From NCBI GenBank assembly GCA_014526335.1, contig JACTAT010000006.1, positions 2,698,450 to 2,762,449 of the forward strand: a stretch of DNA of 64,000 nt, read 5' to 3'. Shown here one piece after another: positions 34,880 to 47,400 of the stretch (within the stretch, counting starts at the first letter, position 1; every line of letters starts with the position of its first letter). Source of the stretch: Chrysaora quinquecirrha (taxonomy: Eukaryota > Cnidaria > Scyphozoa > Semaeostomeae > Pelagiidae). The position numbers and the translations under genes are program-made. The notes below the pieces were generated by a model that was not told the origin of the DNA, did no database searches, and worked only from the letters and a program-made list of their open reading frames with translations.

Positions 34880-35285
34880 ACATTTTAAGTTGGATAGTAG
34901 CTACCTACGACTCTGGCGACAAGGTCCAAGACCCTGGCCAAGAGGTCTAAGACCCTGGCTAAGACTATAGAAATAGCTAAGACCTTAACATGGTCGGTCA
35001 AACAATTAAGATTTTAATTGAAACAAAAAATTTTAAGATGGATAGTACCTACGACTCTAGGGACAAGGTCAAAGACCCTGGCCAAAAGGTCTGAGGCCCT
35101 GGCTACGACCTGACATGGTCGGTAAAACATTTAAGATGGTATTTGAAACAATTATCTGGAAAACATTTTAAGATGGATAGTACCTACGACTCTAGGGACA
35201 AGGTCAAAGAACCTGGCCAAAAGGTCTAAGACCCTGGCTAAGACCCTAACATTGTCGGTCAAAAATTTGAGAATTGATTTGAAAC
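34880..35285 (+). repeat. Three tandem units of about 130 bp derived from a MITE end
   Basis: Units start at about 34,880, 35,028 and 35,166. Each contains GGATAGTA...CCTACGACTCT, GACAAGGTC, one or two GACCCTGGCC/GGCTAAGAC steps and ends in ACATGGTCGGTCAAACA or a variant. The last part resembles the end of the inverted-repeat element at 57,052 (AACATGGTTGGTCCAACATT), so the array seems to have grown from that element. No coding. Confidence 0.75.
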
Positions 35286-35723
35286 AAAAGCAATGTTTGG
35301 CACAAAAATTGTCCGAAAAATTGCGAAAACATTGCTTGACTAGTTGGATTTGCTCAGCAATATTCCTGGAAAAGCTTTAAAACCACGCTTCGCTTGTTTA
35401 AAAATTTGTTTGGCTATAGGGCCTAAACTACACTGAACAATGATTCCTATTTCACAGTGTCGAATCGAAGTGACGATTTTTACGAGCTTGGCATTAGCAT
35501 AGCAAACTGAATTCCAGTTCTGGGTAGGTTTGCTTTTTTAGTTCTGCTAACAAGTCAAAATTTGAGCAGCCAACCATTCGATTCAGATAACTTCTAATCA
35601 AGGGGTCCAAATTGATTGCAACCTGCATTTATCTTAAATGACACCCGTCCAAAGAGCAAATCTTCATTGGAAGTGAATGATAACCATAGAATAACAGACT
35701 GTTACAATATCCTATATACTCAC

Positions 35724-36804
35724 ATCTGCACCACCCTTGTTCCATGATGTCTATGAGTCAAATCAACAGATGGGTTTCTTATCTGAGATGGATTGAAATG
35801 GCTGTAAGTTATCTTTCGATGAGGACAATGCAAAGCTTCGTTGCCCCATGGATATCTTCCTCCTTCTGTCCTTGAACGAACTCTAAAAATGAAAAAAAAA
35901 ATAGCAGAAGAAAATTCAGACCAAGTAATTGTGGAACTGCATGTTCTGTACACGTACTAAACTGTTAGAAAAAAAGCCAGCTTATAATATCCTTAAAAAA
36001 GATCAATTCAAGGTTTAGCTTGTCTGCTGATACTGCTTTACCAACTTCAAAAGAAAGTAGACTCTCCCTAACCGATCAAACATTGTTTGTCAAGCTTGAT
36101 TTTTTAACGCTTTACCATAGGTTGAAAACATTGCTATCGCCAAGCATTTTTTGTCTGCCACTGGCAATGATGTTTTTGAACAAATTTTGCATATTTTTGC
36201 TCGTCAAGCAATGTTTTGTTACTTGGACAGACGTTCAAGCATTGATTGATAAGCAAAATACAAATGTTTGACAAACAATGTTTGATCGTTTGGGCAGGGC
36301 CTTACTGTCGTAGTTTAAAGCTTGTCTGTAAAGTTGCAAAATAGGCGTTTAAATAACGCCATTTCCTTCAGAAGAAGATCAATGCTGGTTTCCACCCAGT
36401 GTCATAAGCTTTGATTGACGTTCCAACCTCGGCAACAATTGTAAGCGAATCGGTTATCAGATACTTGTTCACTCTACACCATTAAAAAACGCACCTAGAG
36501 AAGGATTTTATTTTCTAAAGAAGGATCTAGAGAAGGATTTATTTTCTTGTAGAACTTTCTCAAATCTGCTTTCCCTCAGATTATTTAGAAAGATTAAGCA
36601 TTATTTAAGACGAAATGAAGAGAACTAAATTAGTTCCTTATTTCAATTATCGATAAAAATTGTCAAAATTATATTTAAAACAAATGGGACTCACCCGATA
36701 CAGGGCAATGTCGAGCGTCTTCTTTTACCTGGCGTTATCAGATCCGTGGAAATATAGGTCGGCTCGACTTTGATTTGTGTCAGTGTTTCACGCGTTGACC
36801 CCAT
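35724..36804 (-). CDS. 5' part of an unknown gene, two exons, 3' end not found
   Basis: Exon 1 (36,804-36,695) starts MGSTRETLTQIKVEPTYIS, contains a sumoylation-like IKVEP and a basic KRRR, and ends in phase 2 at GTGAGT. Exon 2 (35,882-35,724) follows a CATTTTTAG acceptor in matching phase: VRSRTEGGRYPWGNEALHC, HFNPSQIRNPSVDLTHRHHG, ending at GTGAGT. It is rich in H, R and P, with no domain that I recognise. Sequence before the ATG opens after a TTATAG acceptor, so there may be a 5' UTR exon. Downstream exons would lie toward or beyond the gap and the duplicated transposons, so the gene may be cut or simply unfinished in the assembly. A MITE sits in its intron. Confidence 0.6.
36060..36303. 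repeat. MITE with inverted ends (GATCAAACATTGTTTGTCAA)
   Basis: The left arm near 36,072 and the right arm ending 36,303 are complementary over CGATCAAACATTGTTTGTCAA, and the right outer end reads ...GGGCAGGGCC. It is related to the element at 57,052-57,295, which has the same GGCCCTG outer end and GATCAAACA motif. It sits in an intron of the unknown gene. Confidence 0.65.
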
Positions 36805-37134
36805 GATGAAGCTGATGTAAAGAATCACAAGAACAGCATCCTTCTGAAGAACCGAAACGAGCTTTACGACCTATAACAATGTTCTTCGAAGTCAGCAAAA
36901 TATATCTTTCAGGCTTTGGTTGACTTATTTGTCCATCTTATCGGTGTTAGAAATCCAGGAAGCATTAATATCATGGAATGAAAAAATTTGACGTTTAAGC
37001 AGCCTCGGTTTCAATCAGCATCCATTTCTGTACAGCCTCTTTTCAATATCATCAAACAACGCAATATTCTCTGACATCATAAGACAAGATAATCAGTTCA
37101 TACTTCGTCATTTGACGTAATATTAGATTTGTCC

Positions 37135-37262
37135 CAAGTCCTTAACTTTCGCTTACATTGAATTGAATTTATGTTGTTGCTGTTCGCTTCAGTCAAGACT
37201 ATGTTGTTGTAGTTTGCGCGTCCACCAATTCGATTCGATAGCGATATCTGCGACTCAGATAA
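37135..37262. repeat. Short palindromic MITE (TTGAATTGAA ends), copy 1
   Basis: TTCGCTTACATTGAATTGAA at the left and ATTCGATTCGATAGCGATA at the right form imperfect inverted ends around about 80 bp. The same structure occurs at 49,135-49,262 and half of it at 39,425-39,492. Confidence 0.65.
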
Positions 37263-38563
37263 TAAGTCTAATGCAATATGACAATTCACTGTGTATCCAT
37301 ATTTTGGTAGTCTCGATTAATCAATTGAGTCTCATAAATTCACAGAAGATCCTTTGACGTCACATGAATTGTTTGACGTTAAAATATTTGTAGATTGAAA
37401 CGACTACTCTATTTCTCAATCCAGCCCAACTAGACTCCTCCGCAGCAGCATCAATTTAAAACTTGCGCATTATTCTGTTTGGTCGCTGATCAGAAAGAGA
37501 ATTGAACACAGGTGCAACACTTGCAAAAAACTTGCAAAGTCCTGCACAAAATGATGCGAAAACTTTTAAGATAAAAACTTAAGCCACTTTCCAATACTGC
37601 TGTTTCCATTTTCAATTTTGCACGACTCAAAGAACATGGTATCCGCCACCCAAGTATTTTACTATTGATTGAAAAGTTCAAGTTCAAAATTCAAGATTTC
37701 CGTGAAAATCACTGTAAACTTTAAAGCAAATTTTAATTTCATTCTTTATTACCTATATTTACATATCTCTTAACTACTAATTTTTTAAAATTCGTGTTAT
37801 TAATAGTTTTAGTTACATTATATTTTAAAGATGTACGAATAAGTACAAATAAGAAACCTTGCCTGTTAATTAGCATTATCTATGCTTTTTAGAAACATGT
37901 ATATTTAGTGTATTAGGTACATTATAACTATTTTACTTAAAAAATAATAAAAGTTTGGTATATAAAATTATATTCAATATAAAAATAATCGATTTCAAAC
38001 TTAATGTGTATTAAATAGTACCAGAGTAAGAAGAAGAAAAATGCTGTTTATTATCATTATCTCCTATGTTTTGAAGGACCATACTTAGTGTATTAGCTAC
38101 ATTATAGCTCCTTTATTCCAAAAGTAATAAAATTTTGGTAACAAAATGCTGCTCAATATAAAAATAATCGATTTCGAACTAAAATTCCATGTGCAAAACA
38201 GCGATAGGGGCTGTAAAAATCGTTTCGACTTAAGGTGAAGGCTAACTCAACTCAAGATGCGAGACATTTGGACAAAAATGCATTACACTAGGTTTGGAGT
38301 TAGCTTTTCAGTTTGATATGCCCTTTGGGGTGATTGGGGTTTTCTAGCTGCTATTACTCTGTATAAGGGCGTGGCAGCGTCATCCAAGATGAAAACGTCA
38401 GCTAGCTTAATAGATCAATAATCTAGTTTCCCTCGTTCTGTTTTTCTGTTTTCCAACGCATTTGACACGCGCATTTTCATCAGGAACAACCGGTTCATGC
38501 GGATGATTCACCCTGAATGGGATATTAATCAAACATTTGTAAACATGGAAAATAAAACCTGAT

Positions 38564-41500
38564 CTATCTCTTTGGTTTTTCAGTCTTGCCTTTCAGTATG
38601 TCATTCCAGGTCTGCATAACACATTGCTCCTGTAAAACGATAAATCAAGGCTTAGTTAATTGTGCAATGGCTGCCATACGCAGTTGGCACGCCCTAGATT
38701 TTTCATATGAATCACTGACATTTTCGGTAAATTCAGCAAGTTAGTTTGTTTAGTTAGCTTAGTTAATTAGTTATTTAGTTAGTTAGATAGTTAGTTAGTT
38801 AGTTAGTTAGTAAGTTAGTTAGTTTGTTAGTTCCTTCTTTCACACAACTTCGCAATCCTTCGCAGTACACAACGCACATCCACAGTTCATCAGCAGTTAC
38901 CATACCACTGTCAAGCAACAAGTTGTCCACGCAGGTTTTCCGTTTTCTACCACGGTTTGGTAACTCTTCAACGGACCGCCAGTGAACGAGGTGACTTGCA
39001 AACTCTTCTGGATATTGACGGAATGTCCAGCTAATCGTATCCGTCTTTGTTGGATCTTATGAGTCACTCTTATCATTAGTTATTACAATAGTACAAAAAG
39101 AAATATCTTGGCAGGGGTGCCGTGGTGCTTCTAAGGATTTTCGAACTTAGATAACGTCCCATGGGGCTTTAAGGAAAAATGCGACAGCAGCAAAAGAAAT
39201 ATGAAAACTTACTACATGAATGTGCAGAGCTCTTTCACTGTGAAATAGACGTTCACAACAAGGACAAAAGCAACTTCCATTTTCATCACGTGTGAGATCT
39301 GTAAAGAGCAAACGAACTTTTGAATATGATGTATTACTGGACTTATCACCCGAGTCCCAGTTCTCGCGCATCAAACCAATAATACCGCAAAACCCAGATC
39401 GCTCAAACAGGCGATAAACAAGTAGTTTGGCGCTTTGAGCGTCCAGCAATTCAATTCAACAGCGATTACTAAGGTTCAGGAAATAAGTCTAATGGGACTC
39501 CCCTCTTCCCCCCTTCCCCCTGTACAATGTTTATTTTTGTAGACAAGGCACTTAGTTATGATTTTGCAGCCACCGTATGGCCAGCAGCAAGAGAGTTTTG
39601 GAGTAAATCAACATTGTATCAGGGGGAGGGGTAGTTAGAGCGGAGAAAGTAAGGGAAATTATGGTAGCGTTCCAACTATTTTGGCAAGGATTGTAGTCTC
39701 TAGTTTACGCTTCCCTTCTTTATTATTTGTCACGCCAGCACTCTGAACTATTCCAAAACTGAAAAAAATAACATCGAGTGGAGTAGTGGAACTCGTGTAG
39801 TCAGTAATGCATAGAAATTTGAATGTAACTAATTTTAAACAGAACAAACCTGAAATAGGGAGGCTTGCAAGCAGCTGACTATCCTTTTCACCATTGACAG
39901 TTGAAAAAATTGCTTTGTCAAATCTCTAGAAAACATATGAAATCATTAGTCATTCATATGGATTGAACAAATCGCATACAGTACGAAACATGCAGAAACA
40001 TGCGACCAGAATTGTTGCAAAAAGGAGATTTCATACGCCAAGCTTTGGAACCAACTTGAACTTTATGTTAAACAGGCACCTTCATCTGCCATCTCCTCTA
40101 TCGAAAGGTTTTCTATATGACCTAAATCTTATGTAAAAATGCTGTAGGATACACGTCTTGTCTTGGTTATTTTTCATCAAATCGCACCCTAATTTTCTTT
40201 GATCACAGGCTTTTGCCTCTACGGCTTTTCCTCTGCCTACACAACTGGCAGTGTCAACCATATTTCCACAATTTATCGATTTAACCACAACTTACATTTC
40301 ATACTTTAAAGAATATCAAAACGTTTGACGTTATATTATACAACAATTCCAGTTATTCTAAGCTACTAAATAAATGACGGTCGTTTAGGGGGGTAGCATG
40401 TTCCCCAGCTCCCTTGAGAAAATCAACATGTTCCCTGGAGTTTTGTAGGATTATTTTTCAGATTGATAGTCAAGCGGATTGAAAGGGAGAATTTTACCCG
40501 ATCCCTGTTTCCCGATCTTCAATTGTTTCCCTTTAATTTTGGCCACGTTCCCCTTTTCCTCGGATACATTTTGCATGTTCACATGTCCCCATGCTTCCTG
40601 GAACCCCTAAACGAACCTCATAAATGCTATTTTTACCTCAAGAAGCCTCCGATATATTCGTTTTCTGCCACAATCACAACAGTTTTGAAATTTGTACTTA
40701 ATTCTGACTTCTTTATCTTGAAGAGAGTCGAGATAACGCATTTGTTCTTGAGGAGATGAAAATACTTCTTTAATCTTTTGCATCTTCTTTCGAGCTATTG
40801 GCTTGGTTGCTTCATCGTTATTTTTACAACATAGTTCACTTTTTATTGTGTTTTCATGTAAAACTTTTGCCTCCTCAGCAAAAACATCCTCAATTTTAAA
40901 TGTCAATTCTTCAACATCTTTCCGAGTTAAATCATCATCTTCGGGAACAAAAAAACTTAATACCCTAGGACTCAAGCTCTCCATTAGTTTGCTTCTATGA
41001 TTGGAATCATCATCATAATCACCATTGAGGTTGTCATAGCTGGAGTTTAAGTCGCCAATGATTCTGCTATCACTTTCAGAACAGTTAACAGTTTCATTTT
41101 CACAACTAGAGACATTACTGTTTACTAAAACATTTTCCTCTCCCTTCGTTGTGCACATGACTTTATCACCTAAGACCTTATCACTTTCTGTTTTGATGTC
41201 TCTTTTTTGACATGAATGTTTAACAGCTCTCGTTGGAGTACAACTGTCCTTTTTTGAACCTGGATCACTTTGAACTTTATCTTCAATAACATTCATTTTA
41301 CCAATTTTTTCAACACCACTGCTTTGCTCTGTCTTTGTCTTTTCTGAAGTCGATTTTAAATCCAATTCACTAAAGTTTTTCCCAAGCTGTTTAGTACGCT
41401 CTCTTCCAGCTCGATTTTGCAACTGTGCTGCATCTTTTGCTTTTGGGCTTTTAGAAACTTTTGGTCTTGATTGAAAAATCCTATCCTCATTTAATATTAT

Positions 41501-42519
41501 TGTTTGTTTTTCAGCTTTTTTTGCATACTCAGCTTTCTTGGACAACAGTTGGCTGCTACTTGAATAAGCTAGAAATTCAATAAAAAGTATGTAGTAAAGA
41601 TAAGAACAAGGCTAAAACTTCTCACTTATCCTTTAATGCTATGACAAAGTACCAGGGGGTCATATTGTAGAAACAGCAACCCCACCCACTATATCTTCCA
41701 AGAGCTGCAAGGATTGTAGCCTAAATGCTAATCTTTTGTTACATTGAGAGTGACGGTACTGCCTCAAGATGGGACTCCATGATACAAGAAGCAGTGGAAT
41801 TATGACATAGCCCCCCAATCATAGCTAATCAGGTTGTGGATTAAGCTCAAATCTGAAAGAAAGCTTGTGGCTTATTTAGCATCAGTTGCTAGGGTTTCAG
41901 TAAAAGGTTAACTAATTGAGACCTAGATTCTGGCTGTGATGCTACTTTAGCTGGGGCCAGAACCCAGCATCACTGAGCTTCTGACACCATGAGCCAGCTT
42001 GATTAGACAACAAATCCAACACCTTCTCTGAAGAGTCAAAGAGAAACTGAGAAACTGTCATGACTTACAATGTCTTTGTTTTTTGACACACTGTATAAGT
42101 TTTGTCCAGAAAAACTTCCTAGTTGCCAGATTAGTCCAATTAAGCTTCCATAAGGGCTTGAAGATATCAGGAATCTCACAAGTTTTTAAAACAACAGGGA
42201 TAAGACAGAACTCCTCCACAATCTCATCGTTATCCCAGCCACATCGATTGTTCATTTCTGTCCAAATATCTTCATTTTTAGCATAATCTGGAGTTAGAAC
42301 AACAACAGTAGCTGAACTTGAACAAATAGCATTCAGCTTATTCTCAATGACTGTTTTTCCAGGCTCAAAATCTCTGTTATCCCAGCAAACTCTGATTCCT
42401 TCACCTTCAAAAAATGTTATCAATGATTCAGCAACCCATTCTATATCTGATTCATGATATGAGATAAAAACATCATACAAAAATTCTTCTTCAATTGTTC
42501 CAGACATCTCTTCAACCAT
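38564..42519 (-). CDS. TIR-domain protein with C-terminal C2HC zinc finger (536 aa)
   Basis: Five exons with agreeing phases: 42,519-42,069, 41,568-40,637, 39,925-39,850, 39,298-39,213 and 38,629-38,564. Exon 1 is a TIR domain (residues about 11-145): YDVFISYHESD (box 1), RDFEPGK (box 2), VVVLTPDYAKNEDIW and KFFW (box 3-like). Exon 2 is a 310-residue, charged, serine-rich, probably disordered linker ending FQNCCDCGRKRIYRRLLE. Exons 4 and 5 together form CPCCERLFHSERALHIHVEQ-C, a C-x2-C-x12-H-x3-C finger like UBZ-type ubiquitin binders. There is no signal peptide, membrane segment or death domain, so it should be an intracellular adaptor or enzyme. An in-frame stop just before the ATG fixes the start. 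The exon model is inferred from splice sites; the TIR call is certain. Confidence 0.78.
38745..39065 (-). mobile_element. LINE 3' end with AACT-repeat tail
   Basis: The minus strand reads YPEEFASHLVHWRSVEELPN, RGRKRKTCVDNLLLDSGMVT and ADELWMCVV, matching the conserved C-terminus of many invertebrate LINE polyproteins ('HPE..AS.L.LW.P..G.R.RGRP..T..D.L..D.G...EL'). Directly after it comes a run of AACTAACT repeats (38,745-38,832), a microsatellite tail typical of CR1/L2/RTE elements. It sits in the last intron of the TIR gene, on the same strand. It is a 5'-truncated relic. Confidence 0.65.
39425..39492. repeat. Half copy of the palindromic MITE
   Basis: Only the right half is present: GCGTCCAGCAATTCAATTCA then CAGCGAT and AATAAGTCTAATGGGAC, matching the downstream side of the copy at 37,135-37,262. 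Confidence 0.5.
40395..40615. repeat. Dispersed repeat R3, longer copy
   Basis: GTTCCCTGGAGTTTTGTAGG through GATCCCTGTTTCCCGAT to CTGGAACCCCTAA matches 54,650-54,793, which lacks about 50 internal bases. Outer sequence includes CATGTTCCC motifs. It overlaps the edge of the intron after TIR-gene exon 2. Confidence 0.65.
41873..42030 (-). repeat. SINE group 1, copy 1 (minus)
   Basis: The reverse complement contains GGTGTCAGAAGCTCAGTG, a box B relic (GGGTTCTGGCCC), AGCATCACAGCCAG and CTCAATTAGTTAACC, matching the copies at 47,568, 55,713 and 62,880. It lies in intron 1 of the TIR gene. Confidence 0.65.
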
Positions 42520-42529
42520 TCATTTCAGC

Positions 42530-43750
42530 CTAAAATGAACAAAACAAGGAGTAATAGTTACAAAAATGCCATTAGGGTTTGACTTTTCATATTAAAGCAT
42601 GTAAAATTTTTTTCTAAAATTGTGTCATTGGCATAGATAAAGTCTTGGAGAAGATAAAATCTAAGGGAGTCGTCAAATTTTATGTGCTTTTGTTTGAGGA
42701 AACTTTGCTCATTAATATTGCTTTTCTTACAGATCAACCAGTTCTTCTCCGGCACAGTCAAAACTGCAGAGCAGAGTGGGGCACATAAAAAACCTATTTT
42801 TTTTCAATACAATATAGGCTAACAATAGGATAAACAATAGAAAGGACAAGAAGCCTTGTCACATCAAAAGGGGGCTCTTGCACACCCAGAGACTGAAAGT
42901 CTATCTAGTTATTGAAAACTGCCATACTCTGCAAATGGGGTTCACCTTATAACATATTCAAACTCTCTCTTGGATAATTTTGGTGAGGCCAGCGTGTTTG
43001 ACTGGGCCTGGGGTTGGCTGGCTGTTTAAAGTTAGGCCCATCAATAGGCCCTACAATTTAATAAACAGACTTGCTTCCCTGGAACATCATACAGACAAGG
43101 TAGACTTCAGTACTCCCGCCTAAAGAGAGACGGACTTTTCTCCATCCAACAACAAACTTTTGCAACTTACCTTACCTATGCTAGACAAAGGATTGCAGGG
43201 CTTCTTTAGAGAACCAGACAAGACCAAGGCCAGACATACAAGGAACAGTCCCAAATGATCAGCAACAAACATCTTCTCTTCCCCCAAAGCAACATCAATC
43301 ATCAATCAATCAACAACAAATTACTTGAATACTAAATCTCGTTTTCAATACGAGATTGCGCAACAGAAGGCGAGCAAAAATCGCAAAATTTTCGTACTTT
43401 CATTTTCGTTTTTGTACATATTTACATGTTACATTTTATAGGTAAAATACAAATATTTAGTAAAATGAAATGTTTTGAAACTAATATAAAGCATGCATAA
43501 AATAGTGTCTCTTTGGAATATCACCAGAAACGGGTAAAACAACTAAAACGAACATCCAAAATATGAATGAAATATAATACAGTTTAAAATGGAAAAATAT
43601 TACTTAACTGTTATACTGCATGTGAACAAAACCATTACCTATAAATATCATTTTTAACTGTAACGAAACTTTGCTAAACGTTTTTGTATAAAGCTTGGTA
43701 CTAGGACGTTAAGAATTTTGAACCAAATAATGTTTGAAGCTCTTTGATAG
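42530..43750 (-). other. Upstream region of the TIR gene
   Basis: A CATTTTAG acceptor at 42,531 precedes the TIR exon, so a 5' exon should lie further up. A candidate ends at a GTAAGG donor near 43,170. It contains a short frame from about 43,305 with a hydrophobic signal-like run (LGLFLVCLALVLSG), but splicing it to the TIR exon gives an immediate stop, so it would be 5' UTR or an unrelated small frame. Otherwise AT-rich with no recognised features. Confidence 0.3.
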
Positions 43751-43759
43751 TCGTTGATA

Positions 43760-43995
43760 GGTGGTGGTGTGGCCGAGTGGTCAAGATTTACGGCTCAAGA
43801 TTGGAAGATCGTGGGTTCGAATCCCGTCGGGGCCACTTTCCACAAACCTACAGCAAACTCAGCTGTCCATCCTATCCAGGGACTATTTGTTATAGAATAT
43901 CAGTCTGGGGGCACAAGTTGCAGGTCCATATCAGCTGCAAAGCTACCAGAACCCGAATCCCGGACCTTCTTTAGCAAATAAAAAAAAAGCTTTCT
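43760..43995 (+). repeat. tRNA-derived SINE with Leu-like head
   Basis: Head: TGTGGCCGAGTGGTCAAG (box A), CTCAAGA in the anticodon-loop position and GTGGGTTCGAATCCCGT (box B). The acceptor halves (GGTGGTG and CGGGGCC) pair poorly, with two G-G clashes, and the anticodon stem is weak, so it is not a working tRNA. A 110-base body follows and ends in AAATAAAAAAAAA, the expected poly(A) tail of a SINE. Confidence 0.65.
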
Positions 43996-44455
43996 TGTCT
44001 CAACTTTTTATGGGGAAAGTTCACGTTGTTTTCAGGGTTCCGCCCCCTTGCCCCGCCGTCCGGAATTCCTGCGTTTCCTATACAGCATGCATTTTAAAGT
44101 TATAGTAGAAGAACTAAATTATGACCTGTTTATTTCATATAACTTGAAATATTAACGACAAAAAATAGGAAAGAGATGGTCTAAAATTCTCTAAATCATG
44201 CATAAAAATTCCCGATGCTTGAAAAGAAGCTTCCCATTGCCCATGTCTAATGATAGTTTTAGTTCTATGGTTTCTTAATTTGAGGGGTCTGTTTAGTTAA
44301 TACCGTAATTTTTATACAAAAAGAGCAAACTGTGTAAATTTAAACAAACTTCAAGCATAAACGAACACAACAAAACAACTAATATTCAAAAAATTCTTTG
44401 CTAACAAAAATATTATTTAAATAATATAAATAATTTAAACCTCAGTTTTCCAAGT

Positions 44456-47400
44456 CTAGCTTGAAGTTGAATTTGAATCTTCGGAATGTTCCGCCTGCTC
44501 TTGCTTAACTCTTACTTGATCATTAGGAGCCGATGGGAGCGGATCACTACCAATATATCTTTGTAAGAAGAAATGAATTGCGGCTGGCATTTCTGTGAAA
44601 AATAAAAACAACTTTGAAAATCTAACAACGAATGTAGACCGATTTATACTCTTAGGTCCCTAATTGCTTTGAGTCGGAATAGGCGGGGGAGGGGTGGAAC
44701 TTCACTCAGAGTGTAATTGGCGGAGGGGTCGGAATAAACGAGGGGGTCGGATTATGCTTGAAAAAGGTTTTCTCGAACGCCTCGAAACTGCTGAAACGCA
44801 GTGCAAACGGGCCTTATACATAGTACTTATAAGGCAAGGAAATCCAAAGTTCTTACAAAAAATTGAGTGTGGACGTGAAATTTCCCGCCAAGAAAGTCCC
44901 AGCAGACTCAATGCAAATTTTAATAAGCGGGGGTCCTAATAAGGGCGGGGGGTCCGAAAATTCCCAAAAAAATTAAAAGCGGGGGGACGGCAATTAGACA
45001 CCTTACAGTACTGTCGTTCAACTATACCGTGGATAAATGGAATTGAGGCAACGTCACAAGAAGCAGTGAATTTTCTCATATGATTTTCAACAACTTTTCG
45101 ACATGTTTGTAATGTCTCAATAGAAACCCCTTCCCTCTGTGCTAATATAGGTTGCTTTACAACAACAAATGCTTGTTGTGATCTGTAATGTTGTATATAT
45201 TTTATGTTAATTCCAACAGATAGCTAGTGACGTACCGTATTTCCTAGATTAAGCGCCGGGGCGCTTATTTAAAAATCAGTCTCAAACAGGGGCATTTATT
45301 TTGGGTTGAAAAAGTATGTTTGAGGAAAGAGGAAAGGGGAGGTATGAATAATACCTATCAATGAGAACACTGGGTTATACACTCATTGCCAGGATTAAAG
45401 AACAACGTTTTGAGCAAGGAGAGGAAGATTAAAAGTTTATACTTACTACTTAGCTTTGTTTCTTTTTCCTTTACCTGATCTGCAAGATGGAGAACATTGA
45501 AGAAAATTAGGATAGAAAAACAAGTTTCAGTAAGAAAAAAATCGTATTCCTTGTGCGAAAACTTCTTAGAAATGGGAAAAAAGAGTAGTAAACTGTTGTA
45601 ATCTTTCACAAAAAAATCTTATGAAAACACCAGCTACCTTCGTAACTTTTTACTTTGCATGTGAGTTCCTCGACCTTGTCATTTCTTTCTTTAAGTTCAT
45701 CTAAAGTGACAAAGAAACGAAACATTTCAAAATAAGCACGTGAAGATGATGATAAAAGCGATGATTATATGATGATGATGATAATGATGATGATGATGAT
45801 GACGATGATGAAGATGATAATGATGATTATTATAAGATGATGAGGATGATTATAATTATGATTATGATTATGATTATGATTATGATTATGATGTTGTTAA
45901 TATTGATGCTGTTGACTACGATGATGTTTGAAGATAATGATTATGATGATGATGATGACGTTGATGATGTTGATGACAATAATTATAACGATAATCACAA
46001 TGGTTGATTTTCGACTGCGATATGGTGACTGGGACCAACTAGGACGCTCTTGATAGCGAAGATCAAGCAGTGAATCCAGACGGAAGAAAAAGAAGTTCAC
46101 TATCAAAATAATAACTACTGTCTTTTGTTGTCACCTTGAATTCGTAACGTTTCCTTTTTCTGGGATTCGTTAGCATTTGATAAGGCGTCAATTTTCTCTT
46201 CTAATTCGCCTTGAAAAAAATGAAAAAAAAGTTCAGAATGAAAATTACGAGACTAGAGGACGGGACCAGGTGATCCCAGTTTTTATCGACGTCAACAACT
46301 GTGTGGAATGAAATTGCACTCATAGAGGCACCTGGTTCCACCCTTTTTTTAGAATTTTGTACCAGTACCATCTCTCTGGTACCATGGTACCACTACCCTG
46401 TCACCCCTCTCTTTAAAACTTGACAAATAATTCAGGTCGCAAAAAGTTATGATTAAATCAAGGAGGCTTTCAACTCACCAATTTTCTTTGTCAAGTCGCA
46501 CTCTAATTCTTGCTTTTGCTCTCTTAAAGTAGCAATTACCTTCTCGTAAATATCTAAACAAAAGGACAATGGATTATTCATTAACTGTAGCCATAGGCAA
46601 TCGAATATTCCAGGCAGCAGTAGTTGGTTGTGGAGATATTATGACATCTTTGAAATCTTACATGTCGTGGAACTTTGAAGCAATTATATGCACACACGGA
46701 ATGACACAGACAAGAATGGACATTGTTTATGGTAAAGACGTGGCATTCCTAAGCAGCGATGTAGCCAGAATCTTTATATTAACGTAAATCTGCCTCTGGC
46801 AGGTGTCTTTCGCTAATACAGCCACGAAGCTTTAAGGCCAGAATCATATAGGCTACACACTCTATTACATTGTGTACGCTTGAGTCTGAGTATAGAGGCA
46901 AGAGCAAAGAGCATTTTTTGAGCAGGACAGATTAATCTTGAGGGAGCATAGATTTATTACACGAGCTCAAGTTATTGTTGTCACAAACTTAAGGTTTCGT
47001 TGTTGAAAAGAGGCAGCTGAAAATGGCAGTCACAGTTGCAGCAAACTTCATTTGATGTTGTTGGTCTAGATTCAATGAGCGAGAGCTGAAACTTTGGTAG
47101 TAAGTCTAGTGGGAGTTTATGAAGAGTAGCTTGGGTACAATAATTAGAAACAACCAAAGGGGTAGTCAGAACTGTCCATTGTAAATATAGATGGTTTGAC
47201 TGGAAAATAACGTAAAAATAATATAGTATCATGTCTTATGCATTGTAATAATTTAGTATCGATATGAATATTTACTTACTATATTTAATTTCCGCACTTT
47301 TCTTCTCTTTTTCTAGATCCTTCACTTGTTTTTGAATTAGTATTTTGTACGCTGAAACTTGCTCTGAAATACGAGAAATCTGCCTTAACCATACTCCTCA

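Noticed and set aside
39659..39760. Possible exon FGIVQSAGVTNNKEGKRKLE in the TIR gene
   Set aside because: It has an acceptor-like CAG, but its phase does not fit the preceding exon (39,850-39,925) unless a weak donor is used; the finger exon at 39,298 fits in phase. It may be an alternative terminal exon.
40082..40288. Minus-strand cysteine-containing frame (INCGNMVDTASCVGRGK...)
   Set aside because: The splice phase does not fit the TIR gene, and there is no recognisable cysteine-rich domain.
43765..43840. Possible functional tRNA-Leu(CAA)
   Set aside because: Boxes A and B are good, but the acceptor stem has two G-G mismatches and the anticodon stem pairs poorly; a body and poly(A) tail follow, so it is a SINE head.
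46569..46787. Plus-strand 72-codon frame in an intron of the coiled-coil gene
   Set aside because: No motif, no splice or promoter context.
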